64,000 nucleotides of DNA from Streptomyces xylophagus (lineage in GTDB: Bacteria; Actinomycetota; Actinomycetes; Streptomycetales; Streptomycetaceae): the NCBI RefSeq assembly GCF_000716435.1, contig NZ_JNWO01000007.1, forward strand, positions 62,001 to 126,000. The letters are read 5' to 3'. Shown piece by piece: positions 1 to 8,511 of this stretch. Numbering within the stretch: the first letter of the stretch is position 1; each line of letters opens with the position of its first letter. The position numbers and the translations under genes were made by a program. The notes beneath the pieces were generated by a model. That model was not told the DNA's origin, searched no databases, and saw nothing but the letters and a program-made list of their open reading frames with translations.

Positions 1-1
1 G

Positions 2-1291
2 CTCGAAGCCCCGGTGGCCGTGAAGGTCCTCGCCGACAACTGGGCGCACCGCCTCGACATCGTCGACCGCTTCCTGTCCGAGGCCCGGCTGCTGCGCAGG
101 GCCGACTCGAACCGGGTGGTGCAGGTCTACGACATCGGTGAGCTGCCCGACGGACGGCCGTACTTCGTGATGGAGTACGCCGACGCCGGCACCCTCGCCG
201 ACCTGCTCACCGCGGGTCCGCTGCCCGTCTCCGAGGCGCTGCGGCTGACCGCGCTGGCCGCCCGGGGCGCCGCCGCCCTGCACAAGGCGGGGATCGTGCA
301 CCGGGACATCAAGCCGACCAACGTGCTGCTGCGCACCGCCCCTGACGGGTCCTACCGCGTCCTGCTCGCCGACCTGGGCCTGGCCAAGAGCCTGGCGCAG
401 GGGTCGGGCCTCACCCTGGCCGCGGGTTCCGCGGGCTATCAGCCGCCGGAGCAGGCGCAGCCCGGGTTCGGCATCGACGAGCGCGCCGACGTGTACAGCC
501 TGGGCGCGGTCGGCTACGAGCTGCTCACCGGCACGGTTCCGGGGGCACCGGGGCAGGTCGTACGGCCGGACCGGCTGCGGCCGGACGTGTCCCCCGATGT
601 CCAGCGGGCCCTGTTGCGCGCGCTGGAACCGGACCGCGAGCGGCGCTGGCCGACGGCTCACGCGTTCGCGGAGGAGCTGGAGCGGCTGGCCGCCGAGGCG
701 GCCCCCGCGCACAAGCAGGGCAAGCCGCGCGGCCGGCATCGGGGGGTCGCGCTGATGGCGGGTCTGTTCGTCGTGGTGGCCGTCGGCGCGGGTGTCGCCG
801 TGTTGAACCTGCCGTCGTCGTCCGGGAGTTCGGACCTGCGGGTCAAGGACAGCACCGGCCGGGTCGTGGCCGAGGTGCCCGCCGCATGGGGCCGCCAGCT
901 GCGCGACTCGGGCTGGAATCCACAGGCGCTCGGACTGACGGCCGGACACGAACCGGGGCTGGCCGTCGCCGACGACCTGGCGAAGTGGCAGGACCTCTCG
1001 GCGGACGTGAACGGCGTGTTCATCGGCCTGAGCGAGCACGGCAGCGTGACGACCGAGGTGGACGGCATCTCCCACTCCGGCTGCCACTACGACGGCAGCC
1101 ACGCCTACTCGGACGCGGCCTGGCGCGGCACGATCCGCACCTGGAGCGATTGCTCGGGCAGCACGGGCACCCTCTCCGAGACCGCGCTCCGTCAGGTCGG
1201 CGGCGCGGCGCAGCCCCAGGTGTACGTCCAGATACGGCAGCACAGCGGTGACGCGACGGCGCGCATACTCCGCTCGCTGCGGGTCACCTGA
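2..1291 (+). CDS. Membrane Ser/Thr protein kinase, 5'-truncated by the window edge
   Basis: The reading frame is already open at base 2 and the first residues (LEAPVAVKVL) contain the beta-3 VAVK lysine, so the true start and glycine loop lie outside the window. The catalytic loop reads HRDIKPTN. The DFG position reads DLG, as in many actinobacterial PknB-type kinases, and the activation segment ends in QPPEQ. A basic juxtamembrane stretch precedes a single membrane helix (around VALMAGLFVVVAVGAGVAV), followed by an external domain of about 150 residues that I do not recognise and that has two Cys. The protein probably phosphorylates Ser/Thr on cytoplasmic targets in response to an extracytoplasmic signal. 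It stands alone; the next gene starts about 160 bp downstream. Confidence 0.9.
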   Translation, partial: LEAPVAVKVLADNWAHRLDIVDRFLSEARLLRRADSNRVVQVYDIGELPDGRPYFVMEYADAGTLADLLTAGPLPVSEALRLTALAARGAAALHKAGIVHRDIKPTNVLLRTAPDGSYRVLLADLGLAKSLAQGSGLTLAAGSAGYQPPEQAQPGFGIDERADVYSLGAVGYELLTGTVPGAPGQVVRPDRLRPDVSPDVQRALLRALEPDRERRWPTAHAFAEELERLAAEAAPAHKQGKPRGRHRGVALMAGLFVVVAVGAGVAVLNLPSSSGSSDLRVKDSTGRVVAEVPAAWGRQLRDSGWNPQALGLTAGHEPGLAVADDLAKWQDLSADVNGVFIGLSEHGSVTTEVDGISHSGCHYDGSHAYSDAAWRGTIRTWSDCSGSTGTLSETALRQVGGAAQPQVYVQIRQHSGDATARILRSLRVT

Positions 1292-1296
1292 TCACT

Positions 1297-1350
1297 GTCG
1301 CAGTCCCTGTCGTAGTCACTGGCGTAGTCACTGGCGTAGTCACTGGCGTA
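1297..1350. repeat. 12-bp tandem repeat just after the kinase gene
   Basis: Four full units plus a half unit start five bases after the kinase stop: GTCGCAGTCCCT, GTCGTAGTCACT, then two copies of GGCGTAGTCACT and a partial GGCGTA running into seven A residues. The last two full units are identical. There is no hairpin, so it is not an ordinary intrinsic terminator. Confidence 0.85.
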
Positions 1351-1449
1351 AAAAAACGGTGATCCCGCGAACCTTTCGGCGCGCACGCGCATCGGACCTC
1401 TGTGACAGCGCGCGAGGCGCTGTGCGGTGAACCTCCAGGAGTGTTGAAG

Positions 1450-2154
1450 ATGGCGAACACGTCCCAGTCCCTGCGCCGGGCGGCCCTGCTCGTGAGCGCG
1501 GTCGCCGTGCTGGGTCTGACGACGACGGCCTGTGGCAACGGCAGCGGTACGGTGAGCAGCCCGCAGACCGAGTCGGGTACGGCCGCACCAGCGGGCGGCG
1601 ACGCCTCGGCGGACGGCTCCGGTACGCCGGTCTCCTCGTCGAGCGGCAGCGACACCGCCACCGGTACGGACTCGACCTCCACCTCGTCGGGTTCCTCCAC
1701 GTCCACCTCTTCGAGCTCCGGCGTCACCACCAGCAGCCGGTGCCACACCTCCGAACTCAAGGCCAAGGTGGGCGGCAACGATCCGGGCGCCGGGCAGGAG
1801 AACTTCCCGATCGTCCTCACCAACGCGTCCGGCCGTACGTGCACGGTCCGCGGCTATCCCGGTGCCGCGTTCGTGAACGCGTCCGGCACACAGCTGGGCC
1901 CCGACCCCCAGCGCGAGTCGGGCAGCACCGCCACCACGGTCACGCTGAAGCCGGGGCAAAGTGCCTGGGCCGGTCTGACCTTCTCCAACCCGGAGATCAG
2001 CGGCGCGAAGACGGCGACCCCCGCCACGCTGGTGGTGACCCCGCCCGACGAGAAGGACCCGCTGAAGGTGACGTGGACGAACGGCGCGGTGCCGGTGTCG
2101 GGCAACGCGTCCTCGGTGCGTCTGACAGTGTTCAGCGCGGGCACGGGCGCCTGA
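1450..2154 (+). CDS. DUF4232 lipoprotein
   Basis: This is a 234-residue secreted lipoprotein. The N-terminus SQSLRRAALL followed by a hydrophobic stretch ends in the lipobox TTAC, with Cys28 as the lipidated residue. A Ser/Thr/Gly-rich low-complexity linker covers roughly residues 30-100, typical of a wall-spanning spacer. The C-terminal domain (CHTSELKAKVG, then NASGRTCTVRGYPGAAFV) matches the beta-sandwich DUF4232 family common in Streptomyces, which has no assigned reaction. I chose ATG 1450 because AGGAG at 1437-1441 sits 8 bp upstream; an in-frame earlier start at 1402 lacks a ribosome site and would spoil the signal peptide. Confidence 0.85.
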   Translation: MANTSQSLRRAALLVSAVAVLGLTTTACGNGSGTVSSPQTESGTAAPAGGDASADGSGTPVSSSSGSDTATGTDSTSTSSGSSTSTSSSSGVTTSSRCHTSELKAKVGGNDPGAGQENFPIVLTNASGRTCTVRGYPGAAFVNASGTQLGPDPQRESGSTATTVTLKPGQSAWAGLTFSNPEISGAKTATPATLVVTPPDEKDPLKVTWTNGAVPVSGNASSVRLTVFSAGTGA

Positions 2155-2211
2155 CCGCGGTCTTCGGGCGGCCGCCTGGTTACATGGGGCGGGCACCGCT
2201 GCCCGCGTCCC

Positions 2212-2227
2212 GGAGGACCGTCCCCTG
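2212..2227 (+). promoter_or_regulatory. Ribosome site that implies a CTG start codon
   Basis: GGAGGA at 2212-2217 lies 7 bp before CTG at 2225-2227. CTG is the only plausible start at normal spacing in the frame of the downstream permease. The first in-frame GTG (2279) would have no ribosome site and would remove half of the first membrane helix. Confidence 0.6.
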
Positions 2228-3475
2228 AACACCCCGCTCGCCGAAACCCTGTCCGTCGTCCTGCTCGTCGCCGTCCTGGTGTGGGCCGTCGTCCGTCCCT
2301 TCGGGTGGCCGGAGGCGGTGCTGGCGGTCCCGGCCGCCGGGATCGCCGTGGCCACCGGGGCGATCTCGCTGGACCACGCGCGGGCGGAGGCCGAACGGCT
2401 CGGACCGGTGGTCGGGTTCCTGGCGGCGGTGCTCGTGCTGGCCCACTTCTGCGATGTGGAGGGCCTGTTCAGGACCTGCGGGGCATGGATGGCCGAGTGG
2501 GCGAAGGGCAGTCCGAGCCGGCTGCTGACGGCGGTGTTCGCACTGGCCTCGGCGATCACGGCCGTACTCAGTCTGGACGCCACCATCGTGCTGCTGACGC
2601 CGGTCGTGTTCGCGACGGCGTCCCGGATGGGGGTGCGTCCCAAGCCGCACGTCTACGCGTGCACGCATCTGTCGAACACCGCCTCGCTGCTGCTGCCGGT
2701 CTCCAACCTGACGAACCTCCTCGCCTTCGCGGCGAGCGGCCTGAGCTTCACCCGGTTCGCCGGGCTGATGGTGCTGCCCTGGCTGGTCGCTATCGGCGCC
2801 GAGTACCTCGTGTTCCGGAAGTTCTTCGCCCGTGACCTCGCGGCGGCGGCACCCTCGCCGACCTCCGGCGACACCCCCGAACTGCCGGTGTTCGCGCTGG
2901 CGACCGTCGCCTGCACCCTCGCCGGGTTCGTGCTGACCTCGGCGGTCGGCATCGATCCGGCGTGGGCCGCGTTCGCGGGGGCGCTCGTCATGGCCGGGCG
3001 GGCGCTGCTACGACGGCAGGCGACCCCGCTCACGGTCGTGCGGGCCGCCGCTCCCTCGTTCCTGGCGTTCGTGCTGGCGCTCGGGATCGTGGTGCGGGCG
3101 GTGGTGGACAACGGGCTCTCCGACGCGCTCGGGCACGTCCTGCCCGGCGGGACCGGGATCGCGGCCCTGCTCGGGATCGCCGCGCTGGCCGCCGTACTGG
3201 CGAATCTCATCAACAACCTGCCGGCGGTGCTGGTTCTGCTGCCGTTGACCGCGCAGGCAGGGCCGGGAGCGGTGCTCGCCGTGCTGCTCGGGGTGAACAT
3301 CGGGCCGAACCTGACCTACGCCGGTTCGCTCGCGACGCTGCTGTGGCGGCGGATCGTGCATCAGCACGAACATGACGTGGATATCAAGGAGTTCACGAAG
3401 CTGGGGCTGCTCGCCGTGCCGTCGGCGCTCGTCCCGGCCGTGGTGGCACTGTGGGTGTCGCTCCAGGTTCTCTGA
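2225..3475 (+). CDS. ArsB/SLC13-type membrane permease
   Basis: With the CTG start this is a 416-residue polytopic membrane protein beginning LNTPLAETLSVVLLVAVL and carrying about ten hydrophobic helices. The two-fold internal layout, GPVVGFLAAVLVLAHFCD near the first third and NLINNLPAVLVLLPL near the end, is characteristic of the ArsB/NhaD/SLC13 ion-transporter superfamily. The NN-containing re-entrant motif and GVNIGPNLTYAGSLATLLW in the second half fit arsenite or anion export. The substrate cannot be told from sequence, and no ars genes are nearby. The UspA-like gene starts 16 bp downstream in the same direction, so the two are probably cotranscribed. Confidence 0.85.
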   Translation: MNTPLAETLSVVLLVAVLVWAVVRPFGWPEAVLAVPAAGIAVATGAISLDHARAEAERLGPVVGFLAAVLVLAHFCDVEGLFRTCGAWMAEWAKGSPSRLLTAVFALASAITAVLSLDATIVLLTPVVFATASRMGVRPKPHVYACTHLSNTASLLLPVSNLTNLLAFAASGLSFTRFAGLMVLPWLVAIGAEYLVFRKFFARDLAAAAPSPTSGDTPELPVFALATVACTLAGFVLTSAVGIDPAWAAFAGALVMAGRALLRRQATPLTVVRAAAPSFLAFVLALGIVVRAVVDNGLSDALGHVLPGGTGIAALLGIAALAAVLANLINNLPAVLVLLPLTAQAGPGAVLAVLLGVNIGPNLTYAGSLATLLWRRIVHQHEHDVDIKEFTKLGLLAVPSALVPAVVALWVSLQVL

Positions 3476-3491
3476 CACCGAGGGAGGCCGA

Positions 3492-3983
3492 ATGCGCGTG
3501 ATCGCCTGGCTGGTCGAGGGCACCTGGCCCGCCTGTGTGGACGCCGTACGGACGCATGCGCCGGCGGATTCCGAGGTGGTGCTCCTGCATGTGAGCGGCC
3601 CTGACGTGCCCGGGGTCGCGCACGGGGCGTTCGCCGGGCTGCTCGGGCGGGGTGGTCCGCGGCGGGATCCCGGGACCCGGCTCGAGGATCTGGGCAGCAC
3701 GTCGGCGGCGGAGCTGCTGGACGCGGCGGCCGAGCGGCTGGGGCGGCCGTATGTCCGGATGGAGCGGGCCGGGCGGGTCGAGCGTGAGGTGGTGGCCGCC
3801 GCCGACGACGCGGATCTGCTGGTGCTGGCCCGCGACGGCGACCGGGCCCGGCTCGGCCCGCACAGTCTCGGGCCCGCCGTACGGTTCGCCGTCGATCACG
3901 CGCCCTGTCCGGTACTGCTGGTCTGGCCGGAGGCGGCGCCGGGCATCTCGACCCTGCCGCCTCCCCCACCGCCGCATCACTGA
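3492..3983 (+). CDS. UspA-like universal stress protein
   Basis: This 163-residue protein begins MRVIAWLVEGTWPACVDAV and ends with a helix-strand unit (DHAPCPVLLVWPEA) typical of the Usp nucleotide-binding alpha/beta fold. DADLLVLARDGD and the segment LGPHSLGPAVRFAVDHAPCPVLL correspond to the family's GxxG-9x-G(S/T) region, although the glycine pattern is degenerate and ATP binding is uncertain. A good GGGAGG site precedes ATG 3492, and the gene follows the permease by 16 bp. It may modulate that transporter, as Usp domains often do; this is inferred from position only. Confidence 0.75.
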   Translation: MRVIAWLVEGTWPACVDAVRTHAPADSEVVLLHVSGPDVPGVAHGAFAGLLGRGGPRRDPGTRLEDLGSTSAAELLDAAAERLGRPYVRMERAGRVEREVVAAADDADLLVLARDGDRARLGPHSLGPAVRFAVDHAPCPVLLVWPEAAPGISTLPPPPPPHH

Positions 3984-3986
3984 GGT

Positions 3987-5792
3987 TCAGTGACCGCCGT
4001 GGTAGCCGCCGCCGTACCCGCCACCGCCGTAACCGCCGCCTCCGGACCAACCGCCCTGGCCGCCCCCTGAGCAGTAGGACGGGTAGTAGTCGCAGTAGTC
4101 CGTCGGGGACGCCGTGGTCGGCGTGGACTGCGGGGTCGACGCGCTCGGCGTAGGAGTGGGCGTGGCCGTCGGCGTCTTCGAAGCTTCCGGGACGGCCTTC
4201 TTGGTCGTGGGGGTCGGCGACCCGGTGGTGTCCGTGTCCCAGTTGACGACCTGCATCTGGGGGTCGGCCTTCGACGTGTCGAAGACCCACCGCTGGGCCG
4301 AGCCGTCCGCCCGCGTCTTCAGGACGAGCGCGCCGCCGCCGTCGGTGGAGGCGGGAGTCAGGGCCAGGTCCTGGTTCCAGCGCGGTACCAGGATGCCCTG
4401 GAGGGTGAAGTCGTAGCGGATGTTCTTCGCGGTCGCCGAGGACGTGCTCGTGCAGGGGGCGAGCTGGACCTCGAAGGCGAGGTGCGAGTCGAGGCACAGG
4501 CCGGGGTCGGCGGTGCTGCGCAGCTGGCCGTCGGTCTCGTACGACCACTGCTGGCCGGCCGCCGAGGAGCAGGTCTGCAGTTCGGCCTCGGTGCCCTTGA
4601 GGGGCTTGTTGCCGGCGATGCCGATGCAGAGGCCGGACTCGACGTTGTGCAGCCGGCCGCTGAGCGTGCCCTGGGTGGTGTCGGTCTTGCCGACCCAGGA
4701 GGGGTTGGCGGATTCCTTGCCGGTGCCGGAGGCGCCGGCGGCCTGGCTCTCGGTCTGGGTCTTCGCGTCGCCGGAGCCGCCGATGGACCACACGACGAGC
4801 GGGAGGACGACCAGTCCGCTCACGGTCAGCACGGCCGCGGTGAGGTTGCGGCGGCGGACGCGGCGGGCCGCCTTGTGGGCCGATCTGAGTTCGCCGCGGC
4901 GCGGGCCGGACCGCAGGGCGAGTTCGGTCGAGGCGGACGACACCTGGGCGGGCAGGGCACGGCTGCCGGCCCTTACCTCCAGGTAGGCGCGTGCGCCCCA
5001 GCCGAGCACCGCTTCCGCCAGCGCCACGCCGAGTCCGGCGTTGAACTGGTTCAGCTGGTCGGCGGTGAACCGGCAGTGCTTGCAGACGGTGAGGTGCATG
5101 GCGAGGTCCGGGTCGACCTCCGCGCCGCCGCGCCGGAAGGTGACGTCCAGCAGCCGTATGTAGAGCTGGCACTCGTCGCTGGGGGCGAGTTCGCGGTGGA
5201 CCTGGAGGCACTCCTCGCGCAACCGCCCGACCGCGCGGCCGAGTTCGATGCGGGCGCCCTCTTCGTCCAGGCCGACCAGCCCGGCGGCTACGGCGACGGG
5301 CTCGGACTCGACCTCGAGGTGCCAGAGCAGGGTGCGCGCCGTCTGGGGCAGCCGCTGGAACGCCCGCGAGATCAGCCGCCGTTCGGGCACCGGGAGCAAC
5401 CGGGACGCGATGCGGTCTCCGTCGCCGACGGCCGAGCGCAGGTCCGGGTGGAGCATTTCCTGGCGGTGGTCGGTGTCCCATTCCGCGGCGATACGGCGGA
5501 CGGTGACCAGCACCTGGGGCCGCCAGGCCGCGGTCGGTCCGGACTGCCGCAGGGATTCTCCGAAGAGCCGGGTGAAAGCGGCCGTGGTGAGCATTCCGGC
5601 GTGGTGCGGTCCGTCGGTGCACAACCCCGCATAGGCGAAGGCCGCTTCCCAGTGCCGGTCCAGCAGTTCGCCGACGGGTTGCAGCGCGGGCGTCGTCCCC
5701 GTCCACTTCTTCAGCTCGGCGCTGAGCTGCTCGTCGGTCACTTCGAAGTGGTGAGCGGAAGTCGGGGAATTCGAGGGACCTGCGTCCTTCAC
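3987..5792 (-). CDS. Sigma-factor-like / zinc motif / membrane / ricin lectin fusion protein
   Basis: The 601-residue product has several parts. Residues about 30-190 resemble an ECF sigma factor: ELLDRHWEAAFAYA as region 2, and a region 4-like segment starting RAFQRLPQTARTLLWHLEVE with a helix-turn-helix (PVAVAAGLVGLDEEGARIEL). Next comes MHLTVCKHCRF, the HxxxCxxC pattern of zinc anti-sigma proteins. One membrane helix (around AAVLTVSGLVVLPLVVWSIG) follows, then a ricin-type lectin domain (ESGLCIGIAGNKPLKG, QQWSYETDGQL) and a Thr/Pro linker, ending in a Gly/Tyr-rich tail. GTG at 5790-5792 is preceded by GGAGG at 9 bp. It lies convergent with the UspA-like gene, leaving only 3 bp. The lectin domain should face outside; a role in wall-polysaccharide sensing is inference. 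Confidence 0.8.
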   Translation of the reverse strand: MKDAGPSNSPTSAHHFEVTDEQLSAELKKWTGTTPALQPVGELLDRHWEAAFAYAGLCTDGPHHAGMLTTAAFTRLFGESLRQSGPTAAWRPQVLVTVRRIAAEWDTDHRQEMLHPDLRSAVGDGDRIASRLLPVPERRLISRAFQRLPQTARTLLWHLEVESEPVAVAAGLVGLDEEGARIELGRAVGRLREECLQVHRELAPSDECQLYIRLLDVTFRRGGAEVDPDLAMHLTVCKHCRFTADQLNQFNAGLGVALAEAVLGWGARAYLEVRAGSRALPAQVSSASTELALRSGPRRGELRSAHKAARRVRRRNLTAAVLTVSGLVVLPLVVWSIGGSGDAKTQTESQAAGASGTGKESANPSWVGKTDTTQGTLSGRLHNVESGLCIGIAGNKPLKGTEAELQTCSSAAGQQWSYETDGQLRSTADPGLCLDSHLAFEVQLAPCTSTSSATAKNIRYDFTLQGILVPRWNQDLALTPASTDGGGALVLKTRADGSAQRWVFDTSKADPQMQVVNWDTDTTGSPTPTTKKAVPEASKTPTATPTPTPSASTPQSTPTTASPTDYCDYYPSYCSGGGQGGWSGGGGYGGGGYGGGYHGGH

Positions 5793-6072
5793 GGCTGCAT
5801 TCCTCCAGGTGAAACGCGGAATTTGGTCCATACCGGCGGGTATGCGACCCTGCCGACGGACGGACTGGTCTGCCCGTCCGATTGATGGCATCCCGAACGT
5901 CCGCCTGGGGCAGCTCTTTTGAAGCATGGGGGGTGACGTACGGGAGCGGCCTCATACACGCAGAGGGGAATCAGCTATGTGTCTGCGCGCCGACAGGCAC
6001 ACCTTTGCACAGGTCAGCGAGGCGGAACAAGAGATCCCGGGGTTTTGTGCATTGCGGTCCGGCCCCCACCAT

Positions 6073-6087
6073 TTGACGATTCGTCAA
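6073..6087. promoter_or_regulatory. TTGACGA/TCGTCAA palindrome
   Basis: Seven-base arms TTGACGA and TCGTCAA flank one central T, about 280 bp upstream of the sigma-like gene. It could be an operator or an upstream promoter element; no target gene is fixed by position. Confidence 0.35.
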
Positions 6088-6244
6088 TCGGGTCCGTTAT
6101 GGGATTGCCACCGTATCCACACGGGAAATCCCAAAACCATTGGCCGGAGGCAACCAACGGCACCCTCCGAGTGGGGCGAGGAAGCCGCCCTTCTTCCAGT
6201 TTTCCCAGGTCATGTTCCAACCGCCCGCCCATTGTCGGGCGGGA

Positions 6245-6285
6245 CGGTGATGTCGTGGGACTCGACGCCTTCCACGACATCACCG
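6245..6285 (-). terminator. Long perfect hairpin downstream of the aldo-keto reductase
   Basis: Arms CGGTGATGTCGTGG (6245-6258) and CCACGACATCACCG (6272-6285) are perfectly complementary over 14 bp with a 13-nt loop, 35 bp past the aldo-keto reductase stop. There is no U-tract, as is common for actinobacterial terminators. Confidence 0.6.
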
Positions 6286-6320
6286 ACCAGGGAGTTCACG
6301 CACAACCAATAGGCGCGCCG

Positions 6321-7292
<972 letters not shown>

Positions 7293-7336
7293 CGTTGCTG
7301 CTCCTGCCTTCGAGTTCGGTACCGGTCTGGAGCGTA

Positions 7337-7360
7337 CGACTTCGTGAGTGCTCGAAGTCG
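7337..7360. promoter_or_regulatory. Candidate operator between aldo-keto reductase and GH114 operon
   Basis: Perfect arms CGACTTCG (7337-7344) and CGAAGTCG (7353-7360) are separated by 8 bp. The site lies 44 bp upstream of the aldo-keto reductase start, within the divergent promoter region. No regulator gene is adjacent. Confidence 0.45.
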
Positions 7361-7550
7361 CCTCTGTGCGCGCACCCTTGACGGGTGGCGCGGCCGGGCG
7401 CTTTGATCCTGGACGTGCCCGCGCGTGCGGCGCGGTACGCAGAGGTACGCCCAGCCGGTAGCGGACAGGTTCCAAGCCCGGCCACAGTCGCCAGGACCGC
7501 GACGCCATCCGGTCCGAGGCGGGGTCGTACCCGCGATTGATGGAGCGGAC

Positions 7551-8501
7551 ATGCCCGCCAAGGGTGTCTCCCGCGTCGGAGGTCTCGGGACGGCCGCGGT
7601 CCTGGGCACCGCCGTCGCGACCACAGCGGTACTGACCTCGTGCGGAACCTCGACCGGTGCCTCGCCGGAACAGCCGTCGCGCGCGGCGCCGAAGGGCCCG
7701 TCGCGTTCGGCGCCTTCGGAGAGCCCGTCCCGCGCGGCGCCGTCGAAAAGCCCCACGCCGTCGACGAGCCCCTCGCGTTCGGCGCCCGGTACGGTGCGAC
7801 TCCCGCCCCGCCACGCCGACTTCGACTACCAGATCGGCGGCGCCTATCCCCCACCGGCCGGCGTCCGCATCGTCAGCCGCGACCGTACGGCGTCGCCCGC
7901 GCCCGGCCTCTACAACATCTGTTACGTCAACGCCTTCCAGGCCCAGCCGGACGGGCGCGCCTCCTGGCCCGCCGACCTGCTGCTGCGGGACACGAACGGC
8001 AAGGTGGTCGTCGACGAGGACTGGGGCGAGGCGCTCCTCGACATCGGTACGGCGGCGAAGCGCGAGCGGGTGGCGGCACGGGTCGACCGGTGGATCGACG
8101 GCTGCGCGGCCAAGGGCTTCGACGCCGTCGAGCCGGACAACTACGACAGTTACACCCGCTCCCACCACCTCCTGACGGCGAACGACGCGACCGCCTTCAT
8201 CACCCTGCTCTCCCGGCACGCGCACGCCCGCCGGCTCGCCATCGCTCAGAAGAACACCGTGGAGTTGGCCGGGCTCAGGAAGCGGACCGGGCTCGACTTC
8301 GCGGTGGCGGAGGAGTGCGCGGAGTACGACGAGTGCGGGGCGTACGCAAAGGCCTTCGACGACCGGGTCATCGTCATCGAGTACTCCGACTCCGGTCTGC
8401 GCAAGGCCCGTTCGGGCTTCGGGACGAGGCTCAGCATCGTGCGCCGGGATGTCGACGTGTCGACGCCCGGCAGCGCCGGCTACGTCCGCAAGGTGCGGTG
8501 A
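7551..8501 (+). CDS. Secreted endo-alpha-1,4-polygalactosaminidase (GH114), lipoprotein
   Basis: The 316-residue protein has a hydrophobic leader ending VLTSC (Cys31 lipobox), then a Ser/Pro/Ala linker, then a GH114 (TM1410-like) TIM-barrel domain. Family hallmarks are FDYQIGGAYPPPAGV, LYNICYVNAFQ, the acidic cluster GFDAVEPDNYDSY, AIAQKNTVELAG and FAVAEECAEYDECGAYAK; the Asp/Glu in these segments are the expected catalytic acids. Known members hydrolyse alpha-1,4-linked galactosamine polymers. ATG 7551 has GGAG at 7542-7545. It is the first gene of a five-gene run; the sugar-binding protein starts 10 bp after its stop, so it likely feeds that importer. Confidence 0.88.
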   Translation: MPAKGVSRVGGLGTAAVLGTAVATTAVLTSCGTSTGASPEQPSRAAPKGPSRSAPSESPSRAAPSKSPTPSTSPSRSAPGTVRLPPRHADFDYQIGGAYPPPAGVRIVSRDRTASPAPGLYNICYVNAFQAQPDGRASWPADLLLRDTNGKVVVDEDWGEALLDIGTAAKRERVAARVDRWIDGCAAKGFDAVEPDNYDSYTRSHHLLTANDATAFITLLSRHAHARRLAIAQKNTVELAGLRKRTGLDFAVAEECAEYDECGAYAKAFDDRVIVIEYSDSGLRKARSGFGTRLSIVRRDVDVSTPGSAGYVRKVR

Positions 8502-8511
8502 GGAGGCCGTC

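Larger units (their letters stand above)
5793..6320. other. Intergenic region of 528 bp
   Basis: No convincing gene is visible here; the longest open frames lack GC3 bias. It holds the leader of the sigma-like gene, a palindrome at 6073-6087 and a long hairpin at 6245-6285. The base composition is less GC-rich than the flanks around 5960-6130. Confidence 0.6.

Noticed and set aside
1192..2643. Minus-strand open frame covering the DUF4232 region
   Set aside because: It is low-complexity and Arg-rich, with no start signal and overlap with well-supported plus-strand genes.
4114..4416. Possible small secreted protein on the plus strand within the sigma-lectin gene
   Set aside because: It is antisense to the Thr/Pro linker and lectin codons; its Gly/Val repeats mirror the low-complexity codons of the real gene.
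5926..6312. A 128-codon open frame with a start near GAGGGGA in the large intergenic gap
   Set aside because: It lacks third-position GC bias, crosses the 14-bp stem-loop, and the protein has no recognisable domain or composition of a real gene.
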